DNA of 64,000 bases, from positions 62,001 to 126,000 of the forward strand of contig JAEQBH010000650.1 in assembly GCA_016808115.1 (NCBI GenBank), written 5' to 3'. The notes below the pieces were generated by a model. It did not search any database. It was not told the origin of the DNA and was given only the letters and a program-made list of their open reading frames with translations. Shown one piece after another: positions 1 to 12,240 of the stretch. Within the stretch, counting starts at the first letter, position 1. Every line of letters begins with the position of its first letter. A program made the position numbers and the translations under genes. The stretch is from Tetrastigma voinierianum (Eukaryota; Streptophyta; Magnoliopsida; Vitales; Vitaceae).

Positions 1-3000
1 GGGATTTTGAGTTTTCTTCCCTCTTCAAGGTTTGAGAAAGAAAACATCCTTGGTACCTGAATAGTTATGAAGAAGAAGTGCTTTCCAAGATGAATGATTG
101 GTCAAATGGAAGCACTAGTACTTTTCCAATGAGTCATTTGGACTCCTAAAGCGGGCAACTTCTTGGGAGGCAACCTAAGCTAAGTAATAAGGATTCTATC
201 CATTCTCTTTTCTTTTTCTATTTTTTAAATTAACTATTTCTTACCTTTTTCTTATTGGGATGAAAATTCAATGGTGTTTTAAAATTGTTGTTAGTGTTTT
301 TCGAGAATAAGATAAGTTGAAGCTCAACATCTTGTGCCTTGAGCTAGTTTGCAAAAACAAAGGCAAAGAAGTTGGAAAGTGGTTACAGTGTAATTATAGT
401 GCTGATGTAGAAAAAAAATGGAGTGGAGATGTTAAATCAGAATTTGAGGTTTTTGAGATGAAAAGACAAATTGGTAAATATAAAGTTGGAAGGTTCATGA
501 TAATGCTTGAGGAGAATTGAAGACAAGAGATGAGTTTAAGCATGGATAGAAGCATTAGGGTTGCTATTGGAGGAATTTTGAGAATATATAAGCATGAGGA
601 CTTTTGAAGGATAGCAAGTGATATGGGCAGAGACAAAGCAAGGAGAACCTAAGGAATTCGAAAATCATCACACTGGACAGCATTGAACATTTCTGTGATT
701 TTCTGCTTATTGATTGAGGCTCCAAACGGTTCACCTCAGCCCATGAGCACATTCTACATTGAAAGAGCTTTCCAACGAGTCCTTACACATCCAATTCCGA
801 GCTAAAATGAAGGAGATATGAGTATAACAAGTTGGATAAAAAACAGGGGAGTTGAGCAGAATTGTTGACGTGACCAGCACCAGTCACAAAAACAGGGCAC
901 AACCCTTTAAAACCCATTTTCTTCTTCCCTGCTTTATACTCTATCTTGCCATACTCTTTTCCTCTAACCCTTATAACTTCTAGCACCTTTCAAATTCTCT
1001 CATCCACTCAAATCCTAAAATCATTCCTCCCAATCCATCTTCATCATCTTCAAGCTGAAACCATCACAAACCCTACTTACTGCTTTGTTGAACCCCAATT
1101 TTCATCCATCATTCCAAGCATCAAAGAGGAGTTACAATGGAAGAAAATTTTTGTGCTTAGTTGTTTGTTTTTGGGTTCTTTGTGGATCATTGTTGATTAT
1201 GGAGTGATTTGCATGTATTGAAGGAGGTTTTGAAGAATCAAAACTCACTCATTTGAGGTGAAGGAAGTTGGTGCACACCAAGTGTTTGAAAAAATGCCAA
1301 AGCCACTTTCATGGCTCCAAAGAAGCAAAGAATATATCAAGGGTAGTACACCAATGTCAATGTCTGAAAATCATCAAGTTTCCTATTCAAAGTGGCCAAG
1401 ACTACAAGGGAGTTCACTTTTCCAACTCTTTATTACTCTTTTACTATTGCTTCCTTTTGCTCATTGCTGAACATTTAGGACAATGTTCATCTCAAAGTTT
1501 GAGGGTGTTTATTTTTGTTAGTTTATTATGTCACACCCACATGTTGCAAATGACAACTTTGAGGATGAAATTTTCTGGATAATGACTTTGTTTGATGCTT
1601 CCTAACTTACATCTTAGTTTGGTATATTTTTTTTTAGTTAGAGTTTATTGAGTTAATTGAGTTTTGCTTGGAGTTGTTGTGATGTCAATAAGGACCATAA
1701 ATGAACCCTTGGCATATGGACAATATTAGAGATAATAGGACTTCATGCTTAATGAGTTATCTCTTTAATAGGCTATTTAGTCATTGGTTTCTCAAAATCC
1801 ATGCACGTGGCCACTAAGTACCCTTGAAAAATAGTTTTTGCTTGGGTTAGAGGAGTTTAGCAGAATCCATCTATTTGATCTCCACAGGTTCTAGAACTTG
1901 TTTAATTATCGCTTGAGGCGAAATCTAGGCAACACAACAATTGAGAAATGATATAGGCCATCCCTTGGAAAGATTGTGCCTTTCAAAGCTAACCATTAAT
2001 ATGCCTGTATTCTCCTAGTACCAAGATGTTTGAGCCTTAAAGAGCCAAAATTCTGTTTATAAAAAAAAAAAAAAACCAAGTTTAAATAATAACCTTCCTA
2101 TACATCACTATCCATAATAAAGAACCAAACTCACCCATACCTTGAGGATTTGAACATAAATTGAGAAATGTAATTTGAAGAGCAGAGTTTGAAATTGTTT
2201 TCCATGGAAAAATAACTCCAAGTGTGAAATGAGTTAAGTTGAAAATCAAAGGGTTGTCCAAAAAAAAAAAAAAAAAAAATCAAGTGTAAGCAAAATACAA
2301 TAAAAAGTCAAGGAAGAGTGAGTCTAGCCTCGTAGCCTTCTTCCCTAGAGTAAGTAAATCCTAAGAGTGTCTCAACACCTATGCCCTAAGGCAATTGGTT
2401 TGGGAGCTATTGATTTAAAGCTCGCTAGGGTTGAAATTAGAAAGCAGGGGTTTTGACATTTACTACTCTAATAACCTTGTCTTAAAGGCTTCTTGATGTT
2501 TGTTGAAAGAATACGGAATTTATGCGAGAAAAGTGATATGAGGAGTATGGAAGGATGCATCTAGCGAGTTTTGGGGTGTTTGAGGTGTCACTATGCTGAT
2601 GGTAAGAATCGGGATGGAGTAGGAGTATTAATGCAGAAAAATATGTATGTTTAAGGTAAGTTTTAGCCTAAAATGACTACTCAACTACCCTTACTGACAA
2701 CACATTACAAATATAAAGACCTACTTGATCTTGAGGATTGTGTGCCTACATTAGTGGAGAATGATAAGAACAACAAGCCTATGGAACCTAAATAAATTAT
2801 CTTAGGAGATCACATACTTATCTCATTCTCATAAGCTATCTAGCTTGCAGAATTGTTTGGATGAGAAGACCACACACACACACACTAGTGAGAACCATGA
2901 TCTAAATTTGTCTATTATGAGATTAATTCACTGTAAAATGAATAAATTCTTGATCATATTTTCTATATTCCTTGTAAGGGTATTCTTGAGACACATATCA

Positions 3001-3139
3001 CATACCCCTTGCAAAGCAGTTACTCGATTTTTGGGTTAAATAAAGGTGAAATGAACTCTTCTCTTCCATTCACTTGGGGCAAGCAACTTCTTTCTTTCTT
3101 TGCTTGAGGACCAAGCAAAACTTTGAGATTTGGGGTGTT
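1..3139 (+). mobile_element. 3' internal non-coding part of an Athila/Tat-like Ty3/gypsy retrotransposon
   Basis: This stretch has no ORF that I recognise. It looks like the long non-coding tail that Athila/Tat elements carry between pol and the 3' LTR. Seen: the block gcgggcaacttcttgggagg at 151-170, and an imperfect palindrome gaacatttaggacaatgttc at about 1469-1488 followed by a purine-rich agtttgagggtg. Both resemble sequences I know from the 3' regions of Tat/Athila elements. The region ends in a purine tract directly before an LTR that starts with TG. Two poly-A runs lie near 2060 and 2262, and a short CA repeat near 2874. Short ORFs at 317-520 and 1258-1582 have no recognisable domain and are probably chance. 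The rest of the element lies upstream of the window. Confidence 0.55.
3127..3139 (+). other. Polypurine tract of the Athila/Tat-like element
   Basis: The bases gatttggggtgtt sit immediately before the LTR start tgatgag. In LTR retrotransposons a G-rich purine tract at this position primes plus-strand DNA synthesis. It is interrupted by T, as is common in plant Tat/Athila elements. Confidence 0.5.
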
Positions 3140-5392
3140 TGATGAGTGCAAAACTCATCATGTTTTGAGTTCATTTCACATGTTATTTTGTGCATTTATA
3201 TCATATTCATGTAAAACTCATAAAATTTCCTCTAAACTTGGTTTTGTAGGATTATTGATGTAAAAGCGAGTGATTTGGCAAGAAATGAGCAATTTATTTC
3301 CAAAGAAGAGTCAGCCAGAGAGTCTCATAGCGTACCACTGGAAGATTAATTTTTCTGTACCATCTGGAACATCAAATGGTTCAATTTCCTCCTGACTGCG
3401 ATTCTACATTCCAAAAGAGCTTTCAGCGGTACTCACGCCCAAATCGAGTTAACGAAGAAGTTATGAGCCCCGGAGCAAGTTAGAGAGAAGAAAAGCAGTT
3501 GCTGTCGAGAGAAAATTAGTCGCGGCGGAAATGCGATCGCTGACGAAAGAATTTGGTGTATCGCGACGGAAAGCTGGTGTCATGACAGATTGTTGGTGTC
3601 GCGACACCATTTTGGCTAACTCCTTGACGAAAGGCTGGTGTCGTGGATTGTTGAATGTCAGCGACACCATTTTGGTGTCCTTGACGAAGATTGGTGTCGC
3701 GACGAAAGCGGCTGCGACAACGAAAAGAGCGAAAATTAAGTTTTGACCCCTAATTCAAACCCATTTCACCTAGGACCATATATATACTCGTTTTTAGGTA
3801 AGGCGGTAGGGAGGATTGGAGAGCCTCTCTCTTGGGGTTTCTCTCTCTAGGCGCCCATTTTTCCGGTTTTTGCGCCAGATTTTGATTTGTTTTAGATCTT
3901 AGAGTAATTTTTAGCAGTTTTTATTTCTATTGATTTTTCGGTCTTTGTACATCGGTCGAATTTCACTAAGGTTGGACAAAGGTGAAGCTAAAATGTAAGG
4001 ATTCTCTCTCTCTCATGGGTTTTCTCTCCTAGCGCCCATTTTCTTAGTTTTCTTTCTTGATTTTTATTTTTAATAGATCTTAGAGTAGTTTTAGACTGAT
4101 TTTTATTTTATTGAAGAGATTTAGGTGTTGTGCTCAGATATTCAATTTATTTCTTTGATGACCGAAGATTTAAGCTCAAATGCGAGTTTTCTTAACTTTC
4201 TCTTGATTTCTTTCTTCATTTTCTTACTTTTTGTTTGATTAGTGATGATTGAATCCGGTAATGGAACATTAAACACCCTCTAGGGTTGAGGTTTAGTGAT
4301 GAACATTCGAATTTGCGATTTTTCGATTATTTTGTGGGTTTGAATCTTGAATTTATATAATTAGTACTTACGTTCGTATAACGAATTGTTCGAATATTAG
4401 TAAACTATCACCCAAAAAAGTATATCTTTCTTCCCGATTCCAGGAGGCCCTCTGAGTGACACAGAGATGGAAATTCCTGAGAGTAAGCGGTAACTTAAGT
4501 ATATTAGACTAATATCTTGGAACTAATGAACTCTGAAAAAATTACTTGATAGATCACTAATTTGCTCGCAGATTGTGAAGTTAATTAGATGATGTATCAA
4601 TTTAGTTGTCAGAGGTTTCTCCTTAGTCGATGAAAGGATCTTGATCCGTGTTAAGCGAGATCTAATCGAGGAGATAGAAATTTTATTAGATTTGAAGGAC
4701 GAGATACCAATTACATTGAAGGCTTGCATTATCCTGTCTGTAGAGCGAGAATTCTTGAGTCCTAAGAAATGGTTGTAGTATTGAAAAAGAAAACAATCAA
4801 ATCTTAAAAGAGTGCCAATTTTACAAGTAGCTATTTAGACCCATTTGTCACGAAAGAGGAATATGGATCTCTAACTAGTGAATGTATGGTGTATGGAGAA
4901 ATCCAGGCTATACTACATTGCTCTTAGACAAATCCCAGCATTCAACTTAAAATTATTTAGCTTTCAAGGAATTGCAAATTGTTTTGTAAATAATTATCCC
5001 CATCCTAAGTGACTCTCCTTGTACCTTTTAGAATTAAGTAGTTTGTTTGTTTGGTAGATTTTTAGGATTAGTTTTAAATCGGTTTTTGTTTCAATTAAAT
5101 TGATTTTATTCGACATCCTACTTTGATCGCCCTAAATGGTAGAAGAGCCCTTGTGTCGGAAATTTGATCAAATTCCAATTAGAAGAACCTCCAATCCTCG
5201 GTGGAGTACGATATCCAGGACTCCTAGAGTCCGCTGTGCACTTGTATGGCCGGGTGCACTTGCGGAAATGGGTTGAGTGTTAGTAATACTTTTCATTTCA
5301 ATTTTAGTATACTTACTTTTGTTTCAATTCGAGTTTTGAGTATTTACATTCACTCCCTTGACCATATTTCCACATATACATCATTTGGTACA
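3140..5392 (+). repeat. LTR of an Athila/Tat-like element (about 2.25 kb)
   Basis: The LTR starts TGATGAGTGCAAAACTCATCA, a near-palindromic start I know from Tat/Athila LTRs, and ends in ACA at 5392, just before a primer site. It holds two similar leader-like blocks (tctctctctt...tctcctag..gcgcccatttt at about 3823 and 4003). A cluster of CpG-rich palindromes lies at 3480-3722, including ggtgtcgcgacacc at 3595-3608. Internal-type sequence flanks the LTR on both sides, a polypurine tract on the left and a primer site on the right. The LTR is therefore either shared by two tandem copies or is the 5' LTR of one element next to the remains of another. No coding sequence is expected here and none is seen. 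Confidence 0.6.
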
Positions 5393-5404
5393 GACAAGTT
5401 TTTA

Positions 5405-5420
5405 TGGCGCCGTTATGGGT
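5405..5420 (+). other. Primer-binding site, tRNA-Asp type
   Basis: TGGCGCCGTTATGGGT follows the LTR end by 12 bases. The canonical Athila/Tat primer site is TGGCGCCGTTGCCGGGG, complementary to the 3' end of tRNA-Asp. The first ten bases match exactly and the rest has decayed. Confidence 0.65.
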
Positions 5421-6240
5421 TAGACAATAGTCCTTTAGTATGCGTCGTAAGATTTGTATATGTTCTTTGAACCAAATCAACACACACATATTTCATGGCG
5501 ATCTCAGTTCTTCTTAAATTTTTGTCGCAACCTAATTTTATTCTGTTGCGACATAATTATCTTATTCTATATCTTTTATTGTGTGACATAGAATTTCTTT
5601 GTCGCGACGAGCTTACACCTTCAATTCTTCAGCATGTCACAACATGAATTTCTTTGTCGCCACTCCTCTTGTTTTTCTCTTCAGCTCCTTATCGCAACAG
5701 AGAATTCACCTCCTTCATGTTTTTTTTGTCGCGACAGAAATAATCTTTGTCGCGATAGAGATTTTGTTACTCTTAGTTGTGAATTCTTAATATTATGTCG
5801 CGACATAATTTTCTTTGTTGCAATAGAAATTCCTCCTTGAGCTGGCTTGGTTATGCAAACTTTTTCGCAATATAAAAACACTTGTCTTAGTTGACTTGTG
5901 TTACATTCTTAACATTTTCCGTCGCGACAGAGGATTTATTGTCGCGACACATCTCCTTTGCTCTCTACCTTGATCATTGTCATGACAAAGTTAAGGACTA
6001 TCGCGACAGTTTTTTTCATAATCTTCTTCAGTAATGTCGTGACAGAAAAACTCTATGTCATGAAAAAACTACTGTTTCAGCCTTGAGTTATGCATAAGCT
6101 TTGTTGTGACATTTAGTTGCTAGCTATGACATAATTCTTTTAGCCTTCTTGAAATTGTGTCACGACATACAAAAACTATGTCGCGACAAAGACTGCTGCA
6201 ATTTCCATTTTTTCGCTTCTTTTCTATTTGTTTTCTCTCC
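5421..6240 (+). mobile_element. Leader-like region with many TGTCGCGACA palindromes
   Basis: This follows the primer site and has no credible coding sequence. It contains about fifteen copies or decayed copies of the palindrome TGTCGCGACA between 5526 and 6190, such as gtcgcgacagaa near 5729 and gtcgcgacacat near 5941. Several copies are followed by gaa or aaa. Decayed copies mostly differ at the CpGs (tgtcatgaca, tgtcacgaca, tgttgcgaca). The unit does not code, because the frame changes between copies. The retrotransposon gag that should follow is absent, and hAT sequence begins instead near 6250. Confidence 0.5.
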
Positions 6241-6249
6241 CTTTTCAAT

Positions 6250-8870
6250 TAGCACCTGCAAAACACAAAGTTGGTAAATGTTCCATAATTTGGCACTCTG
6301 AAATAGAGAGTGAAGCTACTAAAAACATGCCGAGAAAAAATGGATTAAAAATAGATGATTTTAGACTCATCAAGTACCTTGCAAAACTAGGTCTACTAAG
6401 ATGTTCAACATGAATCAAAGAAGGGTCGAGAAGTGACAACGAGGCTTAAATGAGTCTCTAGTGTCTCTTGGTAAACTTTCACTATAGACCGGGACCAAAC
6501 TCGTTCAACATCAACACCTGCTTCTCGAACATGTGCTGCAATTCATGCATCAGGATTTCCTTTTTCATCATCTAAATGGAGAGGTCCAACCCATTGGAAT
6601 AATTGATTATCCTCTTCTTCACCAAACTTGGCTGAATGTCGGAAATGCATCCGAAATAATTTTTCATCAACTTTATCGGTCTCTGCTTGCATATCTCATA
6701 TCTTTAGTTTCATGTTGTAGTAAACAAAAACTAATTGTTGGAGCCGAGGGTAAGCTAGCCGATTTCTTTGTTTTGTATGGATCAAAGCAAATTAATGTCA
6801 ACAATTTCTCTCCTATCTTGTGAAGATGATGCGGTTTGAAAAAAGAACCTTAGGTAGAATTCTGAAATGTGGGAGCGTGGTTTCCATACATAAACCACCA
6901 TTCGGCTATAATAAAAAATTACTAACATTCAAAATCCTAATAATAACATGGTAATGGATTTTACTTTTAACATTCATGGCTGTACTCACGAGGAACCATA
7001 AAATCTCTTGATGTATTGATGCTCGATGCCAGAATCCCATGAGTGTCTAAAAACATTATAAGCTATGAATTCAACATGAACTTGTCAAATCAATATATGT
7101 GTAAGTGTAACCAAATAAATTGAATCAATTAATTAGAAATATAACCTATTGATGTACCTCATTTCTAATATTATCAAGACCTTTAGTAGTAGAAGATAAT
7201 TTTCCAAATACTTCATGAAACGACTTGGGTAGCTCGGTCACTCACTAACTTCAAGTTCTCAACTGAAATCTTGGATTAAGATAATATGCTACAAAAGTGA
7301 TTTAGAATTAGTATGTGATAAAAGGAAAATTGCATTAAAAGTTATTATGATATTGAATAGTTACCTGCTATATGAAGAGGATGTTTGAGGGTTTTATCCC
7401 AACAATCTATGATGATTTTTTTGACCCATTCTTTAGCTTTGAGTGCATGTAAATTTTGCTTCATCAATTGAATCAGCATATGCACAAATGGCATTATTTG
7501 GGACGGTTTGGGATCAACAATGCGAAGTGCCTCATAGATTTAACACTAGGTTAAGCGATCTTCTCCTAATATGGATGATTAAACATGAGTCCTTCAACCT
7601 CCGTCCAACGGTCGTTAAACTAAGCTGTGAAGCCATTCATCATTAATAAGATCTTCTTAAAAATCATTCTCTTTTAAGAAGACTTTCTAGGCGATGTAAT
7701 TTGTCGCAAATCTTTTGTTGCCACAGTTACACAATATCTTCACCACAAACCTTTCTCATTGTTGCAAGCAACCAACCATGATTGTAGAAGAAGTTGGTGA
7801 TCTTTCGTGCATTGGTAATCAAGTTGAAAACACTTTCTCGTTTACCAATATCTTCAAACATAAGGTCAATGCAATGTGTTGCACATGGAATCCAATATAA
7901 ATTATACTTCTTCATTAACAATTTCTGGCCTTCTAAATGATCCATTATACGTAACAATTTGCATAACATTTTGCTTCTGACTTCGCTTTATCACGTCCTT
8001 CAACAAACTATAAATATGTGTTGTTGTCTTTGAGATTATCGATGCATCAACGAGACTTAAGAAAAATTGTGCTTCCTTCTGATATACCATGAAATTAATG
8101 ATGCTTAATTTGTTTGGGACAGAATCCATCATCACACATAATTGTGCACTCATGGGTCTTCCATTTCTCTATTTGGAGATTCACATAATCTTCCATGTCT
8201 TTATACTTCATATCTAAATATTTATTTTTTATTTTATATGGAGAGTGGCTCTATTCCATGCACATAAGTTAAAGTAAATAATTATATGGTTTGCAACTAT
8301 AATGTAAGATAATAATGTTATTAGAAATTGAAAACGTATTTTCACATACCAGCTTGTTGAGCACCAACAATCATGTTTTTGAAGTAGTGAGAGTTTGCTT
8401 TGCAGGTATTGATATCTCTCATATGAAAAATTTCTCTTGGTCATCGGCCCATCGTTTGTTGATTTGCACCTCCTTCCATCATTTTTAATACTCTTTTGTC
8501 TTCTTTGCCGAAGAATTTGTATAAGAGGATGGAGCAAAAGTGGTGATGGATCCGATTGTCTCACACTTTGAGATCTTTGCATGCGTCTTACTGAATCGGT
8601 TGGATGTGATTGTGAAGGCTCACCTTGTCTGATATATATATTAAGAAATGTTTGTAAATCCATTTATACTATAATAATGAATTTAGTTAAAGATTTACCA
8701 ATTTTTCTTTGACTCTCTTAAATGTGCTCTTCTTGTTCTCGATTCCATTCGCACAACTTTAGATGCCGCGACATCTTTCTTTCGATGGTCGACTTGCTCG
8801 TCGGGAGTTCATATCGTAGGATACATATAACATCATCATCTTCCTTCTCATTTTCCTCATCATCATCATC
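6250..8870 (-). pseudogene. hAT transposase (DUF659 type), main part, degenerate
   Basis: This is a minus-strand transposase of the plant hAT superfamily, which would cut and paste its own element. Reading downward: basic linker ending RRQKSIK (about 8490); EIFHMRDINTCKANSHYF then KNMIVGAQ (8430-8345); after an apparent GT-AG intron, DMEDYVNLQIEKWKTHECTI (8210-8130); then the DUF659 core with VDASIISKTTTHIYSLL (8080) and YWIPCATHCIDLMFEDIGK (7890-7835); ITNFFYNHGWLLA (7790); EWVKKIIIDCWDKTLKHPLH (7420-7370); after another intron, YYLNPRFQL (7290). The frame shifts several times, and stops become frequent below 6840. The motif NVMQIVTYNG stands where the family normally has VxxVVTDNA, so the second catalytic Asp is Tyr. 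The N-terminus continues at 19343-19571, beyond an inserted retrotransposon. It is certainly non-functional; the exact 3' end of the element is not visible. Confidence 0.8.
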
Positions 8871-8875
8871 ACCAT
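8871..8875. repeat. Target-site duplication ACCAT, left copy
   Basis: ACCAT directly precedes the 5' LTR and is repeated directly after the 3' LTR at 19343-19347. Removing the retrotransposon and one ACCAT joins the hAT reading frame as LFDDG followed by an acidic run DDDDEENEKEDDD. This confirms the insertion point. Confidence 0.85.
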
Positions 8876-10075
8876 TAGCGGAAACACGGGAAAGATTTCA
8901 ATTTTTACGAAAAAGGAAACGGTAATTTAAAGTAATAGTACAAGTTGAAAACTTATCGATTTTGGAATCTCGGATGGCGAAACAAGCTTCATAGTTGGAA
9001 TTTTTCTCCGAAGTCATTACAATTAAATTTCATGGGTGAGATAGTCGAATTTTACATTTTCAGGTATAGGGTGTCGGGTGACCTGAGGTGGTGCCACATG
9101 GCGGCATGAGGAGTGCACATGGCGTAGAAGCCATGTTGTGGCAGATTTCCATCTAATGTATGTGTCCCATGTGAGACATGGAACATGAATAGTGAAAATA
9201 TACATAGCTCACATTAAGACATGTGTTATGTGGAGAACAAGTCGAACCAAAAGGGAAAGTCTAAAGGGCAGGCCCGTGGAGGCCATGTGTCATACCACAG
9301 AAAGGAAATCCAGTGTGGACAAGGGATCGGCCTAGGTGGGGAGAGAAGTAAAAATGAGGGAAAGAAAAAAGAAAGAGGAAAATAAAGAAATAAAAGAAAA
9401 GAAGGAAAATGAAAGAAAGGGCAAAAAAGGAAAAATGGAGAAGTCACTTTGCTGGTTTTGTTTCTGGTCTACGGGAAGAGAGAGAGAGAGAGGGGAAGAT
9501 GAGTGAGAAGCTCTACCTTATCTCTGGTTACGGAGATCGAGCCATGGGTTTTCAAATCGAGCAGAGGCAAAGTTCATTCTGTGACGAGGTTTCGTGTAGG
9601 TACAAGAGTGCGAGTTTAGCCAGGCTCAGTGAGGTTTCTCTCCTACTTTAGTTATTCTTGATCTAAGAGCCATTTAATGGCATGAGGTTCTTTGGGGTCG
9701 TTAGTGGTCATGCAGTTCAGTCCCATTCAGGACTGAACATTCAGAATGTTAGGATTGTTTTTCGACGATCTGGGACTAAATTTCAAGCGCTGTTGAATTT
9801 GTGTGTGTTGTTCTTTGAAAAAATGAATAACATGCTGGTTGTGTGAAAAATCATGTTGATATATGCTTATTTGATGTATTAACATGGATTACATGATGGA
9901 TGTAAATTACATGTAGAAAAATATAATTATCCAATATCTATTCATGTTGCATGTAGCTCTCATCTTGCATGTAACATGAATTGGCATGAAATGGCATTCT
10001 GCATTTCATATGCACGGGAACATTGCGTGAAACGAGTGTGAGTGCATAACATGGCTTTTGAATAAAGCGGTTTTA

Positions 10076-10200
10076 TCGGAGGGTTGTCCACTAAATTATA
10101 TCGGAGGGTTATCCAACAAATCTTATTGGAGGCTTGTCCAACAGATTTATTTTCGGAGGGTTGTCCAATGAATTTTGAAATCGGAGATTGTCCAATTAGT
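10076..10200 (+). repeat. Tandem tcggagggttgtccaa units in the LTR (about 30-bp period)
   Basis: Five imperfect copies of a unit starting tcggagggttgtccaa, each followed by 10-17 AT-rich bases. The same array is in the 3' LTR at 17728-17830. On the opposite strand, related units (acaaccctccatataa) lie in the other gypsy element at 38325-38500 and 43550-43700. Confidence 0.75.
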
Positions 10201-11134
10201 TTTCAAAAACATAAATCTTTAGTTTTGAAAACAATTTTTCATACATGGAAAATGCATGTGTGAGAAAGTTGAGGACTCGAAAAGGGAATTAAGACATAAT
10301 GTAGAGATTGATAGGAATGTGCATATTTTACTTGAATGTGTGTTTGTTATTGCATAAGCACTTAGGTGGGGAGTAGCCCTTGTAGGAGAATTCCTCTACT
10401 GGGCATTGCTCACCCCGTCATGGGAAAACATTTTCAGTTGCTGGAGGTACACTAGGAGGTGGACACATTTAACGTCTTAGTTGGGAAGAAGGCTGAATTT
10501 TGGCTTTGTTACGTAATTCGTAAAATTTAGGACAGTTTATCAAGTTTTGTATATGTAAATGAGAAGTTTTGTAATAAAAACTTATTTTGACTTGTTCAAT
10601 ATTGTGTTGGAAAGTTTTCCCATATTTTATCTTTACTTTTATTATAATATGTATAGAGGCGATAGTATTGGATAAATGCATTAGGAGAGATTTAGAGAGG
10701 TGCAAGAAATGCCAAAAATTAGCTCTTTACTGTTGGGTCCTAGCGAGTTCACTGGTCTCGGCGAAGTGCGAGGAAATGACAAACAGACTCTTTCTTTGGT
10801 TTGGGTCGCGATAGGGAATTCCTAGTAGCGATAGAGTTCTTTCCTGGTTAAATGTTTGCGACGTAGTTCTGAGATTTTAAGCCATAAGCTATACGCCCAA
10901 CATGGCTTTCCTGTTAATGACAGGGGTCTAGTTCTGCCATGATGATGGAGGTTTCCTTGTCGCGATCGAGGCGATCCGCGGCGAGAGGATTCGAGATCAC
11001 CGTAGGAGCTTGGTTGGGGCTAGGAATTTCAAATTAAAGTGACGGAAAATTGTAGTGTCACGATACGATTTCATGGAGTGGTGTCGGAAAGGGTATCCTA
11101 TGTCAGCCAGAGTTTTGGCGAACTGAGGTCTCTT

Positions 11135-11250
11135 TGTCGCGACATAATATTTTTATGTCGCGACATAATATTTTTATGTCGCGACATAATGTTTTTATGT
11201 CGCGACATAATGTTTTTATGTCACGACATAATGTTTTTATGTTGCGACAG
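11135..11250 (+). repeat. 21-bp tandem array built on TGTCGCGACA
   Basis: Units begin at 11135, 11156, 11177, 11198, 11219 and 11240, an exact 21-bp spacing. Each is tgtcgcgaca plus taatrtttttA. The fifth and sixth units carry one C/G-to-T/A change each (tgtcacgaca, tgttgcgaca). The matching part of the 3' LTR (about 18780-18870) shows only scattered copies, so the array expanded in one LTR or contracted in the other. Confidence 0.85.
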
Positions 11251-11776
11251 AGTTGGTAGTGGTGGAGAGGCTTTATGTCATGACAAAGTGTGGCCAAATG
11301 GAGAGGTTTTGTGTTGCGATAGAGCAATTCTGTGTCACAAAATAGTTGGCCAGGCTAGGAAGATTTTATGTCGCCACTGAGAATTTTTATGTCATGACAG
11401 AGTTGGCCAAGGCAAGTAGAAATTATGTCGTGGCATAGCAATTCTATGTCGCAATAGAGTTGGTCAAGGTAAGGAGAATTTTTGTCGCGACAGAGGATTT
11501 TTATGTCACAATAGAGCTGGCCACGACAGAAAGCTCTACCGCACAAGATAGAGCTGGGCGTGCGAAGGCTAGCGTGCATGACAGTATAGCGTTGTGTTGT
11601 GTCGTGACAAAGAGAGCGCGGCGTGCGATGGGCGGCTAGGCTGCGCTGACAAGCCTTGAGCTACGACGGAAGGTATTGCATGTGGCGAAGTGCAATGCCG
11701 ATAGAAGGAATTCTACGTCACAGCGAGACATAGGCTGATGACGAAAAAAAACCCTATGATTTAGGGTGTCACGGCT

Positions 11777-11788
11777 TGGTATCAGAGC
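11777..11788 (+). other. Primer-binding site, initiator tRNA-Met type
   Basis: TGGTATCAGAGC lies five bases after the LTR end. It is the standard plant retrotransposon primer site complementary to the 3' end of initiator tRNA-Met. A decayed version (ttggtatgtcggagctt) sits at the equivalent place in the minus-strand element at 42840-42856. Confidence 0.9.
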
Positions 11789-12240
11789 ATAGGTATAATT
11801 CACCTAGGGCTGATGGATATGGGTCTAGGTCATTAGATTCATTGAGTTAGTGTCGCGGTTTGCGCCCGAGAACATGGCGGTGCGCGGGATTGACCGACGT
11901 AAGATTACGTAGATCATGCATTGTTGTGTGTTGCGTGTTTTATGCTTAACATGATGTGTGACGTGTATGATGATTTGTGTGAACATTATACATGGTAGAT
12001 TGTATGGAACACTAGGGTTAGAAAACATAACCTTAGGGGTTCGGAAAAACAAATTGAACATGATAGTTCGGGAATTGAATTGAATTGTATTAGTGTTTGG
12101 CATTTTGCACCACTAAGGAAAAGGGATGGACGGTGTAGTTCATGATGATAAAGTCTATTAGTGGTTGGCATTTGCACTACTAGTTAGACTGAGATAGAAA
12201 TTTGATAACCCTATTGCCATTTGACATGTGTATATGGAAA
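11789..12240 (+). mobile_element. Untranslated leader between primer site and gag
   Basis: About 450 bases with no readable ORF on the plus strand. It is ordinary retrotransposon leader sequence, with a short direct repeat, agtgtttggcattttgcaccac at about 12091 and agtggttggcatttgcactac at about 12160. Nothing else is seen. Confidence 0.5.

Larger units (their letters stand above)
8876..11771 (+). repeat. 5' LTR of the nested Ty3/gypsy element
   Basis: The match to the 3' LTR at 16526-19342 is visible along its whole length. Examples are agtgcacatggcgtagaagccatgt against gtgcacatggcatgagagccatgtg, and the shared agagccatttaatggcatg. The first bases are TAGCGGAAAC where the 3' LTR has TGTGAAACCC, so the terminal TG has mutated. 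Inside are a purine-rich stretch (9340-9500), a tandem of tcggagggttgtccaa units (10076-10200), the sequence gcacttaggtggggagtagc (10359) and a CpG-palindrome region (10805-11720). The end is ggtgtca at 11771. The two LTRs differ at many sites and by indels, so the insertion is not recent. Confidence 0.85.

Noticed and set aside
8229..8663. 144-codon minus-strand ORF as an independent gene
   Set aside because: The first part is hAT linker (RRQKSIK). The later part is a shifted frame running across the hAT exon end and intron.
11135..11560. Regularly spaced palindromes that look like a CRISPR array
   Set aside because: The spacers are the same AT-rich sequence in every unit, the palindrome is only 10 bp, and the setting is a plant LTR.
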